From the NCBI RefSeq assembly GCF_025860405.1, contig NZ_CP063785.1, forward strand, positions 4,402,001-4,466,000: a DNA stretch of 64,000 nucleotides. Direction: 5' to 3'. The position numbers and the translations under genes were made by a program. The notes under the pieces are model-generated. The model did no database searches, was not told the origin of the DNA, and saw nothing but the letters and a program-made list of their open reading frames with translations. Below, in pieces: positions 61,692 to 64,000 of this stretch. Position 1 is the first letter of the stretch, and every line of letters begins with the position of its first letter. Source of the stretch: Tolypothrix sp. PCC 7712 (GTDB lineage: Bacteria; Cyanobacteriota; Cyanobacteriia; Cyanobacteriales; Nostocaceae).

Positions 61692-62822
61692 ATGACAAAC
61701 CGCGTTTTAATTTTGGGAGGGAGGGGGAGAATTGGTAGCAGTGTTGCTCAAGATATCGCCACCCACACCCAAGCAAAAATTACAATTACCGGACGTTCGC
61801 CAGGAAATGAGGGGGATGTAGACGCGAGGTGGCTAACTACCAAACAGGACTGGAATCTGGGGACAGAGGTAGAGTTTTTGGTGTTGGACTTAGCGGAAGT
61901 TGATAGACTGCAAGAAGCGATCGCAAATTCCGATTTAGTTATCCATTGTGCTGGCCCCTTTCACTACCGAGATACTCAGGTTCTGGAAATTTGCATAGAA
62001 AAAGGTGTCAACTATTTAGATGTCAGCGACCATCGGTCTTATACTAGTAAAGCTTTAAATTTGGATAAACAGGCTGCGGCTGCTAATGTCACAGCGATTA
62101 TTAATACGGGGATTTTTCCTGGTATTTCTAACAGCATGGTGCGTCAGTGTGTCGAGCAGTTGGATCAACCAGAAAAAATTCACTTAAGTTATTTAGTATC
62201 TGGTTCTGGTGGTGCTGGTATCACTGTAATGCGAACAACTTTTTTAGGGTTACAGCATCAGTTTGAAGCGTGGATTGATGGCAATTGGCAATTAGTTAAA
62301 CCATACAGTGAAAGAGAAACTGTTAATTTTGCATCACCCTATGGACGTACTGGAGTTTACTGGTTTGATATGCCAGAAACTTTTACGATGCCCCATTCTT
62401 TCCCTTCTGTGAAAACTGTAATTACAAAATTTGGTTCAGTCCCCGATTTTTATAATCACATGACTTGGATAACGGCACATATTTTCCCGAAATGGTTGAT
62501 GCAGCGTCGCGCCATGATTGAATTCCTATCTCATGTCAGTCATTTTATGACAGATGTGACTAATCCTTTTACTGGGATTGGGGTAGCAGTACGCGCTGAA
62601 GTTACAGGGCAAAAAGATGGGAAAACAGCCGTTTATTTTGCAGATTTAGTCCATGAAAATACTGCTTTAGCTTCTGGTTGTGGTACAGGTAGTATCGCGC
62701 AATTGCTACTAGAAGGTAAATTGAAAAAGCCAGGAGTTTCACCTGTAGAAGAGGCATTACCTACAGATTTGTTTTTGGAAATTATGAAAAGTCGGGGGAT
62801 TGAAATTTATTGTAATTGGTAG
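61692..62822 (+). CDS. Saccharopine dehydrogenase-like NAD(P)-binding protein
   Basis: 376 residues. The Rossmann fold begins with VLILGGRGRIGSSVAQDIA; NSDLVIHCAGPFHYRDTQVLE and VNYLDVSDH are typical of the saccharopine dehydrogenase NADP-binding family. The C-terminal domain (about 130-376) is less conserved. The cyanobacterial members are not true lysine-pathway enzymes and the substrate is unknown. The first codons follow a repeat array by 75 bp, with no clear ribosome-binding site. Confidence 0.85.
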   Translation: MTNRVLILGGRGRIGSSVAQDIATHTQAKITITGRSPGNEGDVDARWLTTKQDWNLGTEVEFLVLDLAEVDRLQEAIANSDLVIHCAGPFHYRDTQVLEICIEKGVNYLDVSDHRSYTSKALNLDKQAAAANVTAIINTGIFPGISNSMVRQCVEQLDQPEKIHLSYLVSGSGGAGITVMRTTFLGLQHQFEAWIDGNWQLVKPYSERETVNFASPYGRTGVYWFDMPETFTMPHSFPSVKTVITKFGSVPDFYNHMTWITAHIFPKWLMQRRAMIEFLSHVSHFMTDVTNPFTGIGVAVRAEVTGQKDGKTAVYFADLVHENTALASGCGTGSIAQLLLEGKLKKPGVSPVEEALPTDLFLEIMKSRGIEIYCNW

Positions 62823-62945
62823 GGGATTGGGGACTGGGGACTGGGTAATGGGTAATGGTTAATGGGTAATGGTTAATGGGTAATGGGTAATTGTTTATCA
62901 GAAAAAAAAACAAATGACAAATGACAAATGACAAATGACAAACAC
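62821..62945. repeat. GGGGACT, GGTAATG and ATGACAA arrays
   Basis: GGGGATT/GGGGACT heptamers, GGTTAAT/GGGTAAT heptamers and ATGACAA heptamers follow each other in the gap between the convergent saccharopine-dehydrogenase-like and kinase genes. Confidence 0.9.
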
Positions 62946-63078
62946 CCAAATCTGTTTTAAGTAAGTCAGTGGGAAAAAACAAAACTAAGTTAAGAAAGGT
63001 AAACAAAGCTATAATCCTCTTCCCTCCTGCCTCCTGCCTCCTGCCTTGTCATAGCGATAATTTTTAACCCTGAGCTAC

Positions 63079-64000
63079 TTAGTCTTTTACTTCTAACAAT
63101 TTTTGAATTCTGGTTGTTAGTTGATTGAGTTTGATGGGTTTGGGGATATAGTCGTTTGCGCCGGCGGCTAGACATTTTTCTCTATCGCCTGGCATGGCTA
63201 AAGCTGTGAGGGCAATGATGGGAATATTGACGAAGTTTTGCTCTAGTCGGATTTGCTTGATTGCATCTATGCCATCCATTCCTGGCATTTGAATATCCAT
63301 CAAAATTAAGTCAGGAAGTCTGGTTTTAGTGAGAGCGATCGCATCTTGACCATTATTCGCCAAAATTATCTTGTATCCTTTTGCCTGTAAATAACTAGAA
63401 ATTGTCAAAACATTAGCTTCGTTATCTTCTACTAATAAAATTAGGGGTGAATCTACTACAGTTTCTTCACAGGTGGAATTTAGCTCAGGTGATGAGTTTA
63501 CTGGCTCAAAAGAAGATTCCCAGAGATTGCTACAGGGTAAATCAACAGTAAAGCAACTTCCTACACCTAGTTCACTACTCACCCCTACTTTACCGCTATG
63601 TAATTCTACAATCCGCTTGGCGAGCGCTAGTCCTAATCCTGTACCAGTGTATTGACGGTTTAAAGCACTATCAATTTGGATGAAGGGTTTAAATAATTTT
63701 TTGATATTTTCTGGGGCAATCCCAATACCTGTATCAATGATGGCAATGCGAATGAAACTTGTGAGGGATATATTTTCTACTTCTGGGATGAGTTGTTGAC
63801 GACTCACTTCTAAGGTAATTCGCCCGCCTTCTGGTGTGAATTTTACAGCATTATTGAGGAGGTTAATCAAAACTTGGCGGATGCGTCGTTCATCGAGCAA
63901 CAGTTTTGGTAGTTGTGGCGGAATTTTTACTTCTAACTGAATGCGTTTTTGTCCGGCTTGTTGTTTAATGAACGCTAAACTGGATTCGCAAAGTTTACGC
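63079..64000 (-). CDS. Hybrid histidine kinase, C-terminal part (cut by right edge)
   Basis: The frame continues upstream past the ATG at 63900 to the right edge without a stop, in sequence that still matches a kinase (RKLCESSLAFIKQQAGQKRI), so the gene starts beyond 64000. Visible: the end of the dimerisation/linker region, the ATPase domain (INLLNNAVKFTPEGG; DTGIGI; YTGTGLGLALA) and a receiver (LLVEDNEAN; phospho-Asp in LILMDIQMPGMDG; IPKPI). It would phosphorylate its own receiver. The sensory part is outside the window. Confidence 0.9.
   Translation of the reverse strand, partial: RKLCESSLAFIKQQAGQKRIQLEVKIPPQLPKLLLDERRIRQVLINLLNNAVKFTPEGGRITLEVSRQQLIPEVENISLTSFIRIAIIDTGIGIAPENIKKLFKPFIQIDSALNRQYTGTGLGLALAKRIVELHSGKVGVSSELGVGSCFTVDLPCSNLWESSFEPVNSSPELNSTCEETVVDSPLILLVEDNEANVLTISSYLQAKGYKIILANNGQDAIALTKTRLPDLILMDIQMPGMDGIDAIKQIRLEQNFVNIPIIALTALAMPGDREKCLAAGANDYIPKPIKLNQLTTRIQKLLEVKD

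Overview
The window is chromosomal DNA of a cyanobacterium, most likely a filamentous, heterocyst-forming member of the Nostocales. The evidence is: many HIP1 octamers (GCGATCGC) scattered through genes and spacers; arrays of degenerate heptamers (GGGGACT, ATGACAA, ATGCCCC, AATTCAA types) in many spacers; and cyanobacterial marker genes, including CP12, a CpcS-type bilin lyase, a PcxA/CemA protein, CbiD and bilin-binding GAF (cyanobacteriochrome) sensors. I found no rRNA, tRNA, CRISPR array, transposase or phage gene.

Layout. 1-2500 (minus): a STAND-type NTPase followed, one base after its stop, by a second gene with the helical linker and WD40 repeats that normally belong to the same polypeptide; the WD40 gene runs off the left edge. 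2760-2990: eleven 21-bp tandem repeats. 3011-9179 (minus): two interleaved ABC importers. One is an NMT1/ThiY-type system (permease, ATPase, and a distant binding protein); the other is a Bgt-like amino-acid system in which binding protein and permease are fused. A zinc-ribbon protein and a TPR protein lie among them. 9473-12795 (plus): a uracil-catabolism (URC) cluster of URC1, URC4 and uracil phosphoribosyltransferase, facing two minus-strand nucleoside-type ABC permeases (12871-14919). 15455-25793: housekeeping genes (trmB, metallophosphoesterase, FIST protein, cp12, membrane protein, cbiD, guaA, cation efflux). 26431-32400: SH3 protein, TauD-like oxygenase, aspartate aminotransferase, glycosyltransferase-TPR, Uma2 nuclease-like and pentapeptide-repeat proteins. 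33720-37859: PcxA, a YeaQ-type protein, a manganese-catalase-like protein and a DUF3891 protein.

37907-41104 encodes a histidine kinase with three tandem GAF domains that carry every red/green cyanobacteriochrome signature residue I could check, plus a fourth GAF of DXCF type in which both chromophore cysteines are replaced. Further right, 53324-57496 (minus) is an apparent three-gene operon: a DXCF-type cyanobacteriochrome kinase, an Rcp1-like response regulator and a REC-PAS-PAS-kinase-REC hybrid. Between them lie aspartoacylase with a divergent LysR regulator, a divergent mntC / mntA-mntB manganese transporter, a kinase-like protein, holA, a LuxR-type regulator and a Na+/H+ antiporter. 57683-62822 holds cpcS, a HEAT-repeat protein, arfB, a DUF1499 protein, hsp20 and a saccharopine-dehydrogenase-like protein. 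A hybrid sensor kinase is cut by the right edge.

The strongest signals beyond routine annotation are the triple red/green cyanobacteriochrome kinase with its decayed fourth sensor, the DXCF photoreceptor operon, the compact URC locus beside nucleoside permeases, the split STAND/WD40 pair, and several places where intergenic repeat arrays appear to form the start, stop or N-terminus of real genes (upp, bgtB, mntC, the 53324-55624 kinase).
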